Positions 36,262 through 45,159 are shown, counted from the first letter of the stretch. The stretch is 64,000 nt of DNA from Pseudoalteromonas sp. H105 (GCF_001469215.1 NZ_LOFH01000005.1:203259-267258), one strand, 5' to 3'. The notes: a model not told the origin generated them from the sequence alone. Program-made: numbers and translations.

Positions 36262-36728
36262 TGCCCTGTACTAGTAAAAAAGCGTTCTAGGTCACTTTTA
36301 CTCACAATCCACGTTTGCGTGTTTTCAAATGGATGACAATGGAATAAGTCGCCAAACCAAATATCTTGATCCAGCCACACAGTGACATTATTTTGCTTAT
36401 CATTCATTAACGCTAACATTGAAACGCAACCGGGGGCGACCTTTAAATAGCGTGCTAAGCGCTCATCTGATGCAAACCCTAGGCGGGATAACCCCTGATA
36501 TTTAGCTAACGCTTTCAAATCTAATTGTTTATCGTGTGCAGTGATCACTAAAAAATGATTTTTCCCTTCATTATCACGTAAGAATAAATTCTTTAAACGA
36601 GTACCTGGTCTTTCGACTGATAGCATGTCTGCATCCAAACTGCTATGTAATGGGGGATGTTCTATTACATCATAATCAATATTTAAATGCGTAAGATACG
36701 CAGCCAGTTTGTTTTTATCTGCCAACAT
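36228..36728 (-). CDS. YbaK/PrdX-type prolyl-tRNA editing protein
   Basis: Cytoplasmic trans-editing deacylase that removes alanine (or cysteine) mischarged on tRNA-Pro. The 166-residue protein matches PrdX: IEHPPLHS at the start, GTRLKNLFLRDNEGKNHFLVI in the central sheet (conserved Lys in LKNLFLRD), and a C-terminal WLDQDIWFGDLFHCHPF. Stand-alone in many genomes. It shares a junction with the upstream small lipoprotein gene (adjacent stop and start), so these are probably one transcript. Confidence 0.85.
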   Translation of the reverse strand: MLADKNKLAAYLTHLNIDYDVIEHPPLHSSLDADMLSVERPGTRLKNLFLRDNEGKNHFLVITAHDKQLDLKALAKYQGLSRLGFASDERLARYLKVAPGCVSMLALMNDKQNNVTVWLDQDIWFGDLFHCHPFENTQTWIVSKSDLERFFTSTGHQPKVAFLPAR

Positions 36729-37115
36729 TTATAAACAACGCCCTCTTAACTGAACACTTAAATCACGCCAAACAACATCATCAATTTCATACTTGTCAGG
36801 GCAATATTGCTGTTGATCTAATTCAGTTTTTAACATTGCTACGGCTTGATTTTCCAGCTCTAGTTTTAAGCTATTTGATTCTTCAAAATACTCTTGTTCA
36901 GCAAATTTCTTAAATTCACTGCGCGTTAAAGGCCGATCAACATTACGACTTTTTCGACTGTTTGCCTTTACCGATACAACATAGGCAAAGATTTTATTTC
37001 CTTGGTCATCTAACTTTTTGTACAGTTGCTTATTATTAATTTCAAACGGCGTATCTTGTTGCGGGCTTACACAACCGAATAGGAACAGGACTAACACCCA
37101 GGTATATTTTGTCAT
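36729..37115 (-). CDS. Hypothetical lipoprotein
   Basis: A 128-residue predicted lipoprotein: short signal KYTWVLVLFLFGC with lipobox and cysteine at residue 15. The mature region is charged and helical (RPLTRSEFKKFAEQEYFEE, LKLELENQAVAMLKTEL) with two C-terminal cysteines (QYCPDKYEIDD, RGRCL) possibly bonded. I recognise no family. It directly abuts the prolyl-tRNA deacylase gene. No strong ribosome-binding site. Confidence 0.65.
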   Translation of the reverse strand: MTKYTWVLVLFLFGCVSPQQDTPFEINNKQLYKKLDDQGNKIFAYVVSVKANSRKSRNVDRPLTRSEFKKFAEQEYFEESNSLKLELENQAVAMLKTELDQQQYCPDKYEIDDVVWRDLSVQLRGRCL

Positions 37116-37144
37116 TTTAGTGTCTATCTGTTTTTTATTAGTCG

Positions 37145-37440
37145 CTAGGGTCTGTTGACCTTTGCGAATTAATATTAGTTCAAACTAAGAGCAATTTAAT
37201 CGGAGCACGAGGTTTGCGACCGTGCGGGCGAAGTAAAAACCGAAAGAAGCTTCTGCATCCTGCTTACGCTCCTTCCACCATATATACGCAACAAAGTTGC
37301 CCTAAGCAGAACACACCAGGCAACGCCTGTTTGGCATTGCTTTATCGCCTATATATGGGGAAAAACCACACAAGACAGAGATCACCTTGCCTACATACCA
37401 ACCATATTGCTGTAAATTCAACCTTGAAAGGTTAACTGAT
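37145..37440. repeat. Possible remnant of a mobile or repeated element
   Basis: The 37116-37583 gap is long and structured. Its left part starts AGGGTCTGTTGACC. On the minus strand a short open frame ends RPHGRKPRAPIKLLLV then stop, which looks like the tail of a broken ORF. An inverted pair CCATATATA / TATATATGG (about 37278 and 37351) and small hairpins such as GCAACAAAGTTGC are seen. No intact gene is supported. It may be the end of a decayed insertion sequence; a search against genomes would be needed. Confidence 0.3.
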
Positions 37441-37497
37441 CCTAGTCTACCAAAAAATCGTTGCTTGCGTGAATTTCCATAAAAAATTAAAAAAAAC

Positions 37498-37526
37498 TTG
37501 ACCAACTCTATAAATCTCATTAAAGT
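37498..37526 (+). promoter_or_regulatory. Promoter of tRNA-Ala
   Basis: -35 TTGACC (37498-37503), 17-base spacer, -10 TAAAGT (37521-37526), followed by a GC-rich discriminator CGTCCCGC, the hallmark of stringently controlled stable-RNA promoters. Confidence 0.8.
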
Positions 37527-37583
37527 TCGTCCCGCTTGAAAGGGAAACTCAAGTAAGTTGTAAGATTTACAGCTTAGGAATGT

Positions 37584-37659
37584 GGGGCTATAGCTCAGCT
37601 GGGAGAGCGCCTGCCTTGCACGCAGGAGGTCAGCAGTTCGATCCTGCTTAGCTCCACCA
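37584..37659 (+). tRNA. tRNA-Ala (anticodon UGC)
   Basis: A 76-base cloverleaf with encoded CCA: acceptor GGGGCTA/TAGCTCC (one G-U pair), D-arm GCTC..GAGC, anticodon stem CCTGC/GCAGG with loop CTTGCAC giving anticodon TGC, T-arm GCAGTTCGATCCTGC-type. It is a single-copy locus outside an rRNA operon, whereas Ala(UGC) is usually found in the 16S-23S spacer. Confidence 0.96.
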
Positions 37660-37753
37660 CTTTCCTACTCATTTCAAAAACACTTCTAATGTCATCTTTC
37701 TATTGAAAATTTCTTTCTGAAAAATTATTTTTATATTCTAATTTACCTAACGA

Positions 37754-37789
37754 CAAAAAAATCGGCTTCAACATGTGTCAAAACCGATC
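37754..37789 (-). terminator. Terminator after proA
   Basis: Minus-strand hairpin ATCGGTTTT...GAAGCCGAT followed by a run of seven T, 30 bases after the proA stop. Confidence 0.85.
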
Positions 37790-37819
37790 TCGTTTCATAT
37801 ATGTAGCTATTTTTACTGC

Positions 37820-39067
37820 TTATTCGCGAACTTGACCTTCACCATTCACTAAATACTTTTCAGTTGTTAATGATTCTAGACCCATAGGTCCATAAGCATG
37901 TAATTTCGATGTCGCTATGCCTATCTCTGCACCAAGACCAAGCTGCGAGCCATCTGAAAAGCGCGATGACGCATTAACCATGACAACAGAGGCATCTACA
38001 CTACGTTGGAATAACACAGCAGCATCTTGATTTTTAGTGCAAATCACTTCAGTGTGATTCGATCCAAACTGAGCGATGTGTTCAATAGCACCCGCAAAGT
38101 CAGGCACAACGCGAATAGCGATTTCTAAATCAAGGTATTCTTCACCAAATTCGTCTTCAGTAAGTACCGTTGCATTATCAAAATAACGAGCAGCTTGGCT
38201 ATCAGCATTAATTTTAACCCCTTCTTGGCGAAGGACGACTGCACATAAGTTTAAAAACTCATCGGCAATATCTTGATGAACAACTAAGCCTTCTAACGCA
38301 TTACATACACCAGTACGCTGTGTTTTGCCATTAAGCAACAAATTAATTGCAACTTCTAAATCAGCGTCTTTATCTACATATAAGTGACACACACCTTTAA
38401 AATGCTGAATGACAGGAATAGTGCTGTTATCTGTAACAAAATTGATAAGGCCTTCGCCGCCGCGTGGGATAATTAAATCGATACTTTCTCTCTGTTGCAT
38501 TAACTCCATTAATAATCCACGGTCAGGATCTGGAATAACAGAAATAAGTGCAGCGGGTAAATCGTTATTTTTTAATACCTGATGCATTACATTGGCAATG
38601 GCTTGTGAGCTTTTAAGCGCTTCTTTACCGCCGCGTAAAATAACACCATTTCCTGATTTAAAACACAATGCACCAGCATCCGCCGTCACATTAGGGCGTG
38701 CTTCATAAATCATACATACCACACCTAAAGGGACTCGCATTTTACGAATTTTAATGCCATTCGGTCGTTCTGTAATATCACGTAATTGACCAACAGGATC
38801 ATCAAGAGAAACGATCACTTCAATTCCCTCAGCCATGGCTTCAATACGCTCAGCGTTAAGCGTTAAGCGGTCAATCATCGAAGCGGGCAGATTATTGTCG
38901 CGAGCTGCAGCCAGATCACTTTCATTCTCTTTAATAATAAATGCTTTTTGCTCACGCAATGCACCGGCCATTTCCAGTAATACACGGTTTTTAGTCTCGG
39001 TATCGAGTAAAGCTAACTGATGTGCAGCTTTTGCCGCCTGGCGTGAAATATCCGTAATTAAACTCAT
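37820..39067 (-). CDS. proA: Gamma-glutamyl phosphate reductase
   Basis: Second step of proline biosynthesis: NADPH reduction of gamma-glutamyl phosphate to glutamate semialdehyde. The 415-residue protein has the aldehyde-dehydrogenase fold with the motif MIYEARPNVTADA and the catalytic cysteine in TQRTGVCNALEGL. The C-terminal family signature (VNASSRFSDGSQLGLGAEIG) is intact. It overlaps proB by four bases (ATGA), and has GGAG upstream. Followed by a strong terminator. Confidence 0.96.
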   Translation of the reverse strand: MSLITDISRQAAKAAHQLALLDTETKNRVLLEMAGALREQKAFIIKENESDLAAARDNNLPASMIDRLTLNAERIEAMAEGIEVIVSLDDPVGQLRDITERPNGIKIRKMRVPLGVVCMIYEARPNVTADAGALCFKSGNGVILRGGKEALKSSQAIANVMHQVLKNNDLPAALISVIPDPDRGLLMELMQQRESIDLIIPRGGEGLINFVTDNSTIPVIQHFKGVCHLYVDKDADLEVAINLLLNGKTQRTGVCNALEGLVVHQDIADEFLNLCAVVLRQEGVKINADSQAARYFDNATVLTEDEFGEEYLDLEIAIRVVPDFAGAIEHIAQFGSNHTEVICTKNQDAAVLFQRSVDASVVMVNASSRFSDGSQLGLGAEIGIATSKLHAYGPMGLESLTTEKYLVNGEGQVRE

Positions 39068-40170
39068 GACTTCTCCAATAATGCGATATCTTTCTCTGAA
39101 ATAACTGGGCCAATCGAATCTTGCATCTTATCGCTAAATTCGCTTTGTTCGTTATCGGCTATAAAATTTAATAAACAGCTGCTGTAATTCGCTGTTGCTT
39201 TTGCTAAACGTGTACCATCGTTACTGCGAACTAAAATGGTATCACCGATCGCGAATTCACCATGCACAGCCACAATTTCGTCACCGCGGATACACCCGGT
39301 TTCACCCTCAACAGATTCGTCAAATGAACCTTCAACCACAACTTCACCTTGTTCATTCGCTGTATGAGTCATCCAATGCACAGCTTCTTGCATCGGTTTT
39401 TCATAAGGCAAAAAGATAGTGCCTGGGTTAATGCCTTCGAGTAACTGGTTAAATGTTTGTTCTTTGAAACCATTAATGATGTATGTCGTTATACCATGCG
39501 ATGTTGCTTTTTCTGCCGCTTCTATCTTTGTTTTCATACCACCGGTACCCACTGCACTCGTCGCGCATCCAGCCATGGCATAAATTGACTCGTCGATAGC
39601 GTTTATTTCAGGCAGTAATACTGCATCGTCATGTAAATTAGGGTTTTTATTGTATAGTCCGTCAACATCCGAAAATATCATTAACGCATCAGCGTCTGCT
39701 GCGGCTGCGACCATGGCTGATAAATTATCGTTATCACCCACTTTCAAATCATCGGTAGTAACGGTGTCATTTTCATTCATGATGGGCAAAACACCATGGT
39801 CTAATAATGTGAACACTGTTTCACGGATACTTTCGTAACGTTCACGGTCACGCAAGTCACCGTGTGTTAATAAAATTTGCGCTGAAGGAAAGTCAAAGAA
39901 ACGGTCCCACATTGCCATCATTTCTGTTTGACCCGCTGCTGCCATCGCTTTTTTCATGGCCACTGTGCGCTCTTGCTGAGCGGGGAATAGATGTGCACCG
40001 GCTGCCACTGAACCTGAAGAAACCAAAATCACTTCAATGCCTCGACTACGACAACGAACGATAAACTGTGCGATAGTTAGTAAATAACGAGAACGACAAC
40101 CATCTTGGTCTGGGGCGATCAATGCGCTGCCCACTTTAAGTACAATACGTCGCCAATTTAACTTTTGCAT
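39064..40170 (-). CDS. proB: Glutamate 5-kinase
   Basis: First, feedback-regulated step of proline synthesis (ATP-dependent phosphorylation of glutamate). I start it at the ATG at 40170, giving 368 residues as in E. coli (367); an in-frame start at 40230 would add a 20-residue extension unlike the family. The amino-acid kinase domain (VLKVGSALIAP, VSSGSVAAGAHL, MNENDTVTTDDLKVGDND, GTGGMKTKIEAA) is followed by a C-terminal PUA domain (about 275-360). Upstream on the minus strand lies a hairpin (CTTCTCGTTGAGAAG). Confidence 0.95.
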   Translation of the reverse strand: MQKLNWRRIVLKVGSALIAPDQDGCRSRYLLTIAQFIVRCRSRGIEVILVSSGSVAAGAHLFPAQQERTVAMKKAMAAAGQTEMMAMWDRFFDFPSAQILLTHGDLRDRERYESIRETVFTLLDHGVLPIMNENDTVTTDDLKVGDNDNLSAMVAAAADADALMIFSDVDGLYNKNPNLHDDAVLLPEINAIDESIYAMAGCATSAVGTGGMKTKIEAAEKATSHGITTYIINGFKEQTFNQLLEGINPGTIFLPYEKPMQEAVHWMTHTANEQGEVVVEGSFDESVEGETGCIRGDEIVAVHGEFAIGDTILVRSNDGTRLAKATANYSSCLLNFIADNEQSEFSDKMQDSIGPVISEKDIALLEKS

Positions 40171-40399
40171 AAGGTATTTCAACTTTCCATTTAACTGTAA
40201 CTTCTCAACGAGAAGTAAGAAAACAAACACTTAGCATTATTACCAAGCTGCGAGTTTACAATTTGTATGTTCTTATACACTTTCTAGCACTCAGCAAAAT
40301 ACACCCATTTCTATACGAAATAGTGAAATTCAGATATAGCATAACTTTTATCCAATCATTAGATTGAACGGTTATAAAGTAAAATAAAAAGTGTTGTTT

Positions 40400-40543
40400 A
40401 TGTATCGCTGTAAAAAACTGTGTGAAGTTTCTTTATTAACAACATACATAGAGCCTCTAAAGTCAGGTACACCAACAGATAGGGTGATGACTCAAGGACC
40501 GAGATTTGTTCACCACGATGGGCGCCAAATATTGAACAGGTAA
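40400..40543 (+). CDS. Possible 47-residue small protein
   Basis: An open frame of 47 codons starting MYRCKKLCEVSLLTTYIEPL and ending HHDGRQILNR. It is less AT-rich in its second half than the surrounding spacer, which is the only sign that it may be real. It has no Shine-Dalgarno sequence and no recognised family. Could be a remnant of a larger gene or chance. Confidence 0.22.
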   Translation: MYRCKKLCEVSLLTTYIEPLKSGTPTDRVMTQGPRFVHHDGRQILNR

Positions 40544-40980
40544 TAATTCAACTCAAAATATAAAAATAGCCCTTTATCGGCAATATACTTTCAAGTAAAC
40601 CAATACCCAAAAATGAGTAAATACATACAAATCTTATTCAAAACAAAAAATACGTTGATTTTTAAACAAATAAATATAATAACCTGCATTTAAATTAACT
40701 TTAATTTGGCTAACTTAAAAATAACTATATGTATTCGTTTACAGCTCAACACAAACTAATTAGATAACAAATTGTTTGAACACTAACTATAATACGCTAA
40801 AATCGACTTTAAGATCAAGGTTATATTTTATGCGCCTGAATCACTCATAAATAAGAACATAAATTATCTTTGTTTTTCAGTAGGTTAAACCTCTACGATT
40901 TTTTTATGAAAATGGCTTTGTCAATAAACACAATATTTTCTACAAAAAAGCTATAAACAGCTAAAATTCTATTAGGAGAA

Positions 40981-41022
40981 ATGATCATACACGTGTATAT
41001 CCCTGTATTATTAGTTCGATAG
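40981..41022 (+). CDS. Possible 13-codon leader peptide upstream of antiporter gene
   Basis: A short frame reading MIIHVYIPVLLVR with AGGAG directly ahead (only two bases from the ATG), ending 43 bases before the antiporter ATG. Could act as a translated leader. There is no obvious attenuator hairpin, so the case is weak. Confidence 0.25.
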   Translation: MIIHVYIPVLLVR

Positions 41023-41065
41023 TTCTTTCTATTAATTTACGCAATAAACAAGGAATACTTCATAT

Positions 41066-42901
41066 ATGTCAGCCATTTATATAGCCGGGATCGCACTGTG
41101 TTCGGTTCTGGCTCAGTGGGTAGCGTGGGCCTTTCGTGTTCCCGCTATTTTGTTCTTATTACTCACAGGTCTTTTGCTTGGCCCTGCGACAGGCCTGCTA
41201 GACCCTGACGCTTTACTTGGCGATTTGCTTTTCCCTGTCGTGTCTTTGAGTGTTGCTGTTATTTTATTTGAAGGCTCACTGACCTTACACTTTAAAGAGC
41301 TCAAAGGAATTGGCAAAGTCGTTAGAAACCTGTGCTCAATTGGGATGATAGCCACCTGCATTATTATTAGTTTAAGTGCGTATTGGATTTTAGAACTAAA
41401 TTGGCGCGTTGCAGCTGTGCTTGGTGCAGTACTTGTTGTGACAGGCCCTACAGTCATTGCACCGCTTTTAAACTCAATGAGACCAACGCAAGATATCGAT
41501 CGTATTTTGCGCTGGGAAGGCATTGTTATTGACCCTATAGGTGCATTGTTTGCTGTACTCGTTTTTGAGGCGGTTATGCTTGTTGGCCAAGGGCAGGTAT
41601 TTATTCATACGCTTGTGGCTTTATTTAAAACCCTCGGTGTAGGCTTATCAATTGGTGTTGTTTCAGGCTGGCTTACAACATTATTGTTACGCAAAGAGTG
41701 GTTGCCGTTCGAGTTACAAAAGTTTGGTATTTTAGCGTTAGTGTTAATAAGCTTTACTGTTTCAAATCATTTAAGTCATGAATCAGGCCTGCTGGCAGTG
41801 ACTGTTTTTGGTATTTGGTTAGCAAATCAAGATGATCTTGAAATAGATTCTGTATTGGAATTTAAAGAAGACTTATCGATGATTTTGATTTCTACATTAT
41901 TCATCTTACTCGCCGCCCGACTTGAATTGTCAGATTTGATGATGCTTGATGGTGATGTATTTATCTTTCTTGCTATTGTACTGTTTATAGCCCGGCCCGT
42001 ATGCATCGCTATTTCAACTTTTGGTACAGACCTGCCAATAAAGTCTCGTCTCGTATTAGCGTGGATTGCGCCGCGCGGTATTGTTGCTGCCGCTGTTGGT
42101 TCTGTGTTTGCCCTAAGCATGATGGAAGCGGGTGTTGCTGACGCTGAAAAAATAGTGCCACTTATATTCACTGTAATTATCATAACCGTTGTATTACAAA
42201 GCTTAACAGCTATTCCTGTTGCTAAATTACTAGGTGTTCGACAACCTTCGCCTAATACTATTTTAATTATTGGTGCTAATCACGTTGCTCGCGCTATAGC
42301 CCGTGGCTTACAAGACCAAAATATCCCTGTTCACTTGTCTGATCCTGCATGGGAGAACTGTAAAATGGCAAGAATGGATGGCCTTCAGTGTTATTATGGC
42401 AACCCACAATCAGAACATGCTGAACGTTTTCTGCCACTAACAACACTGCGAAGTGTGCTTGCGTTATCGCCTAATCGTCACCACAATGCGCTCGGTGTTC
42501 AATACTTTTCTCATTTATTGAATGAAAAAAATGTATTTTCATTACGCTCATCAACAATGCACGCAAAAGCAAATAAAGACAGCGCGACATTCTTATCTCG
42601 ACAGATTTTATTCGGTGACAATGGCGCTTATGCCAAGTTAAGTAGCTTGATTGCAAAAGGTGGAAAGGTAAGTGCAACCCGTATCTCTGAGGAGTTTAGC
42701 TGGGAGAAATACCTAGAAATGAACAGCGAAGCAATCCCTCTCTTTATTTTAAATGGCGAAAAAGACACTGATGATGATACACCTATTAAAATTCGCCCTT
42801 TCACTATAAATATGGAAAAACCACCGCAAGAAGGTGAGCGAATTGTAGCCTTACAGCCGCCAAAAATGTCGGTACTTAAGGACCCTGCGACACAAAAGTA
42901 A
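41066..42901 (+). CDS. Cation/proton antiporter (CPA1) with Rossmann-type regulatory domain
   Basis: A 611-residue inner-membrane sodium (or potassium)/proton exchanger. About 12 membrane segments occupy residues 1-395, with the CPA1 motifs VVTGPTVIAPLLNSM and EGIVIDPIGALFAV carrying the acidic transport residue. A cytoplasmic TrkA-N-like Rossmann domain follows (TILIIGANHVARAIARGL, about 400-500), which in relatives binds NAD(H). A charged tail of about 100 residues ends the protein. AAGGA ribosome-binding site. Ion preference cannot be told. Role in pH and salt homeostasis is expected in a marine bacterium. Confidence 0.88.
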   Translation: MSAIYIAGIALCSVLAQWVAWAFRVPAILFLLLTGLLLGPATGLLDPDALLGDLLFPVVSLSVAVILFEGSLTLHFKELKGIGKVVRNLCSIGMIATCIIISLSAYWILELNWRVAAVLGAVLVVTGPTVIAPLLNSMRPTQDIDRILRWEGIVIDPIGALFAVLVFEAVMLVGQGQVFIHTLVALFKTLGVGLSIGVVSGWLTTLLLRKEWLPFELQKFGILALVLISFTVSNHLSHESGLLAVTVFGIWLANQDDLEIDSVLEFKEDLSMILISTLFILLAARLELSDLMMLDGDVFIFLAIVLFIARPVCIAISTFGTDLPIKSRLVLAWIAPRGIVAAAVGSVFALSMMEAGVADAEKIVPLIFTVIIITVVLQSLTAIPVAKLLGVRQPSPNTILIIGANHVARAIARGLQDQNIPVHLSDPAWENCKMARMDGLQCYYGNPQSEHAERFLPLTTLRSVLALSPNRHHNALGVQYFSHLLNEKNVFSLRSSTMHAKANKDSATFLSRQILFGDNGAYAKLSSLIAKGGKVSATRISEEFSWEKYLEMNSEAIPLFILNGEKDTDDDTPIKIRPFTINMEKPPQEGERIVALQPPKMSVLKDPATQK

Positions 42902-42946
42902 TCTGCTCGCTAATCAAAAAGCTCTTTTGTGTCACAATTTATAAAG

Positions 42947-42973
42947 CCAGCCTTCATAAGCTATGAAGGCTGG
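42947..42973 (+). terminator. Terminator after the antiporter gene
   Basis: Hairpin CCAGCCTTCAT, loop AAGCT, ATGAAGGCTGG, 45 bases after the stop; followed by AATACTTTT, a short T-run. Confidence 0.7.
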
Positions 42974-43161
42974 AATACTTTTACACTATTCCCAGAATTT
43001 TCTTATTAAACGTTAATTTAATTGCAGCTCACTTACCTAACGTTAGTTAGCTGTAACTTACGCCTTACAGCACACCAGTATTAATACATCGACAAAAAAT
43101 GCATTAACCATTGAACTTATATATCCTGCCCGAAATTATTATTAGAGTTGGTGGAGTATAG

Positions 43162-44418
43162 ATGAGCTCATATCAAGATGTAACGCAGTTAGATGCATCG
43201 ACAGCAAGTAAATCAACCTGGAACTTACATGATACACAATGGGTTTTAAGCCTATTTGGTACAGCGGTAGGTGCAGGAATTTTGTTTTTACCGATCAATA
43301 TCGGGATTGGTGGATTTTGGCCACTTATCGTTTTAGCCTGTTTGGCATTTCCAATGACTTTCTTAGCACACAGAGGACTTGCACGCTTTGTATTATCGTC
43401 AAAGAATAAAGATGCAGATTTTACCGATGTAGTTGAAGAACATTTTGGTATTAATGCCGGGCGACTTATTTCTTTATTGTATTTTTTATCAATCTTTCCG
43501 ATCTTACTCATTTATGGTGTGGGCCTTACCAACACGGTTGATAGCTTTATGGTCAACCAGTTGGCGATGGAGTCTCCGTCTCGCGTTGTGCTCTCAGGTA
43601 TACTTGTTGCAGGGATGATAAGCTTGATGCTGGGCGGTGAAAAACTGATGCTTCGCGCTTTTGCAATTTTAGTTTATCCGCTTGTAGCTATTTTGTTCTT
43701 TTTATCGGTTTACCTAATCCCTAGCTGGCAAATGCCGGATATGGCATTACCTGAACTAGGTAGCTTTGGTAAAACACTTTGGTTATCTGTACCTATAATT
43801 GTATTTTCATTTAGTCATGCCGCAGCGATATCAAGCTTTGCTAACGTCCAGCGTGGCCATTATGGTAATGATGCTGCAAAAAAATCTGAAGCAATTCTAA
43901 AGCGTACAAGCCTACTGCTTATTATCTTTGTATTATTATTTGTGTTTTCTTGCGTATTATCACTATCAACTGAACAAATGGCACAAGCTAAAGCGCAGAA
44001 CGTATCTATCCTTTCATACCTAGCAAACATAACCGATAACGCTTTTATTGCCACGCTAGGCCCACTTGTTGCGTTTATAGCCATCACATCATCATTTTTA
44101 GGACACTTCTTAGGGGCACGAGAGAGCTTTAATGGTCTTATCACTAAACAAACCAAAATGAGCATGAAGAATGCTGACAAACTTGGCGTGGTTATCATGT
44201 TTTTTGCTATTTGGTTTTGCGCGGTCAAAAATCCGAGTATTTTAGATATGATGGATCAACTGTCAGGCCCAATCATTGCAATGATATTGTTTATTATGCC
44301 AATGATTGCTGTGTTTAAGGTCCCTGCACTTAAAAAGTATCGCAGTATTAGCTCGTACTTTATATTATTTATGGGTAGCTTAGCTGTATTAGCGCTACTG
44401 TATAGCTTTATCAAATAG
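43162..44418 (+). CDS. sdaC: SdaC/HAAAP-family amino-acid permease, probably serine
   Basis: A 418-residue inner-membrane protein with 11 membrane segments, of the hydroxy/aromatic amino-acid permease family. It has the N-terminal family sequence SLFGTAVGAGILFLPINIG and the loop HAAAISSFANVQRGHYG. The SdaC branch (serine/proton symport) is the best fit. A good ribosome-binding site (GGTGGAG) precedes the ATG. No serine deaminase gene is adjacent, so substrate is inferred. Confidence 0.82.
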   Translation: MSSYQDVTQLDASTASKSTWNLHDTQWVLSLFGTAVGAGILFLPINIGIGGFWPLIVLACLAFPMTFLAHRGLARFVLSSKNKDADFTDVVEEHFGINAGRLISLLYFLSIFPILLIYGVGLTNTVDSFMVNQLAMESPSRVVLSGILVAGMISLMLGGEKLMLRAFAILVYPLVAILFFLSVYLIPSWQMPDMALPELGSFGKTLWLSVPIIVFSFSHAAAISSFANVQRGHYGNDAAKKSEAILKRTSLLLIIFVLLFVFSCVLSLSTEQMAQAKAQNVSILSYLANITDNAFIATLGPLVAFIAITSSFLGHFLGARESFNGLITKQTKMSMKNADKLGVVIMFFAIWFCAVKNPSILDMMDQLSGPIIAMILFIMPMIAVFKVPALKKYRSISSYFILFMGSLAVLALLYSFIK

Positions 44419-44474
44419 TTTATGGTAACAATTCGCATAATTGAAAGATCTATTTTGAGGCAAGAAAACCTTGT

Positions 44475-44540
44475 CGATAACAAGGCAAAAATATCGTCAT
44501 TTAGCTATCCTAAATGAGAAATTTTTAACGCCGTTAGCGT
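44475..44540. repeat. Dispersed intergenic repeat, copy B
   Basis: Shares ends CGATAACAAGGC and GTTAGCGT and equal length (66) with 22095-22160, about 60 percent identical ungapped. Located 57 bases after the sdaC stop. Confidence 0.5.
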
Positions 44541-44599
44541 CAGGTTTAATACCTAAAAATGATTGAGTATTATTGCTGATTGATATTAGTACATATATA

Positions 44600-44631
44600 A
44601 AAGCCCAGTATAGCTGCCGCTAGCTGGGCTT
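44600..44631 (-). terminator. Terminator of the tRNA-Gly operon
   Basis: Minus-strand hairpin AAGCCCAG...CTGGGCTT followed by TTATA. It lies 170 bases beyond the last tRNA; on the plus strand no T-run follows. Confidence 0.65.
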
Positions 44632-44801
44632 CATTGCTGTTGTAATAAAATAAACTTAACCCAATTGAACCACCAAAAGACTGACTTATTATCATACTAA
44701 ACATCACCATTGTGATTGGGATAAAATATAAAATACTTGGTTATTTGGAAAGGGAGATAGCGTAAAAGCATGGCTATAATAGGAAGTTTAATGCAAGAGA
44801 T

Positions 44802-44877
44802 TGGAGCGGCACACGAGGCTCGAACTCGTGACCTCGACCTTGGCAAGGTCGCGCTCTACCAACTGAGCTAGTGCCGC
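44802..44877 (-). tRNA. tRNA-Gly (anticodon GCC), copy 3
   Basis: A 76-base tRNA with encoded CCA; acceptor stem GCGGCAC, D-arm GCTC..GAGC, anticodon stem GACCT/AGGTC with loop TGCCA, anticodon GCC. Identical in sequence to the next two copies. Last of three tandem genes in transcription order. Confidence 0.97.
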
Positions 44878-44928
44878 ATTATCTGTGATTTTCTATTGTA
44901 ACTTGCTGCAATTTCTTTGGTGAGAAAT

Positions 44929-45004
44929 TGGAGCGGCACACGAGGCTCGAACTCGTGACCTCGACCTTGGCAAGGTCGCGCTCTACCAACTGAGCTAGTG
45001 CCGC
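44929..45004 (-). tRNA. tRNA-Gly (anticodon GCC), copy 2
   Basis: Identical 76-base gene to copies 1 and 3, separated by about 50 bases. The spacers on either side share the flank TTTCTTTGGTGAGAAA, showing that gene plus spacer was duplicated as a unit. Confidence 0.97.
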
Positions 45005-45056
45005 AATATGTATTACTTTTATCTTGAAATTTACTCGAATTTCTTTGGTGAGAAAT

Positions 45057-45132
45057 TGGAGCGGCACACGAGGCTCGAACTCGTGACCTCGACCTTGGCA
45101 AGGTCGCGCTCTACCAACTGAGCTAGTGCCGC
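45057..45132 (-). tRNA. tRNA-Gly (anticodon GCC), copy 1
   Basis: Identical to copies 2 and 3. It is the first intact tRNA after the promoter, behind two degenerate tRNA-like units. Confidence 0.97.
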
Positions 45133-45159
45133 ATTTCAACATAGTCAGTAATTTGTCCG

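Larger units (their letters stand above)
40171..41065. other. Long AT-rich intergenic region
   Basis: About 900 bases between divergent proB and the antiporter gene, very AT-rich. It holds one possible 47-codon frame (40400-40543) and a 13-codon leader-like frame (40981-41022), each listed separately. No RNA gene, repeat or mobile element was recognised. The proB promoter presumably lies in the left part. Confidence 0.5.
44419..44801. other. Intergenic region with repeat and tRNA terminator
   Basis: Contains a copy of the dispersed 66-base repeat (44475-44540) and a terminator for the tRNA-Gly operon (44600-44631). No sdaC terminator is obvious and no gene is seen in the rest. Confidence 0.5.

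Noticed and set aside
37214..37435. 73-codon plus-strand frame upstream of tRNA-Ala
   Set aside because: No ribosome-binding site; it runs through hairpins of the putative relic, and its composition is not protein-like.
44868..45142. Two open frames spanning the tRNA-Gly repeats
   Set aside because: They simply translate the tandem tRNA genes and their duplicated spacers.
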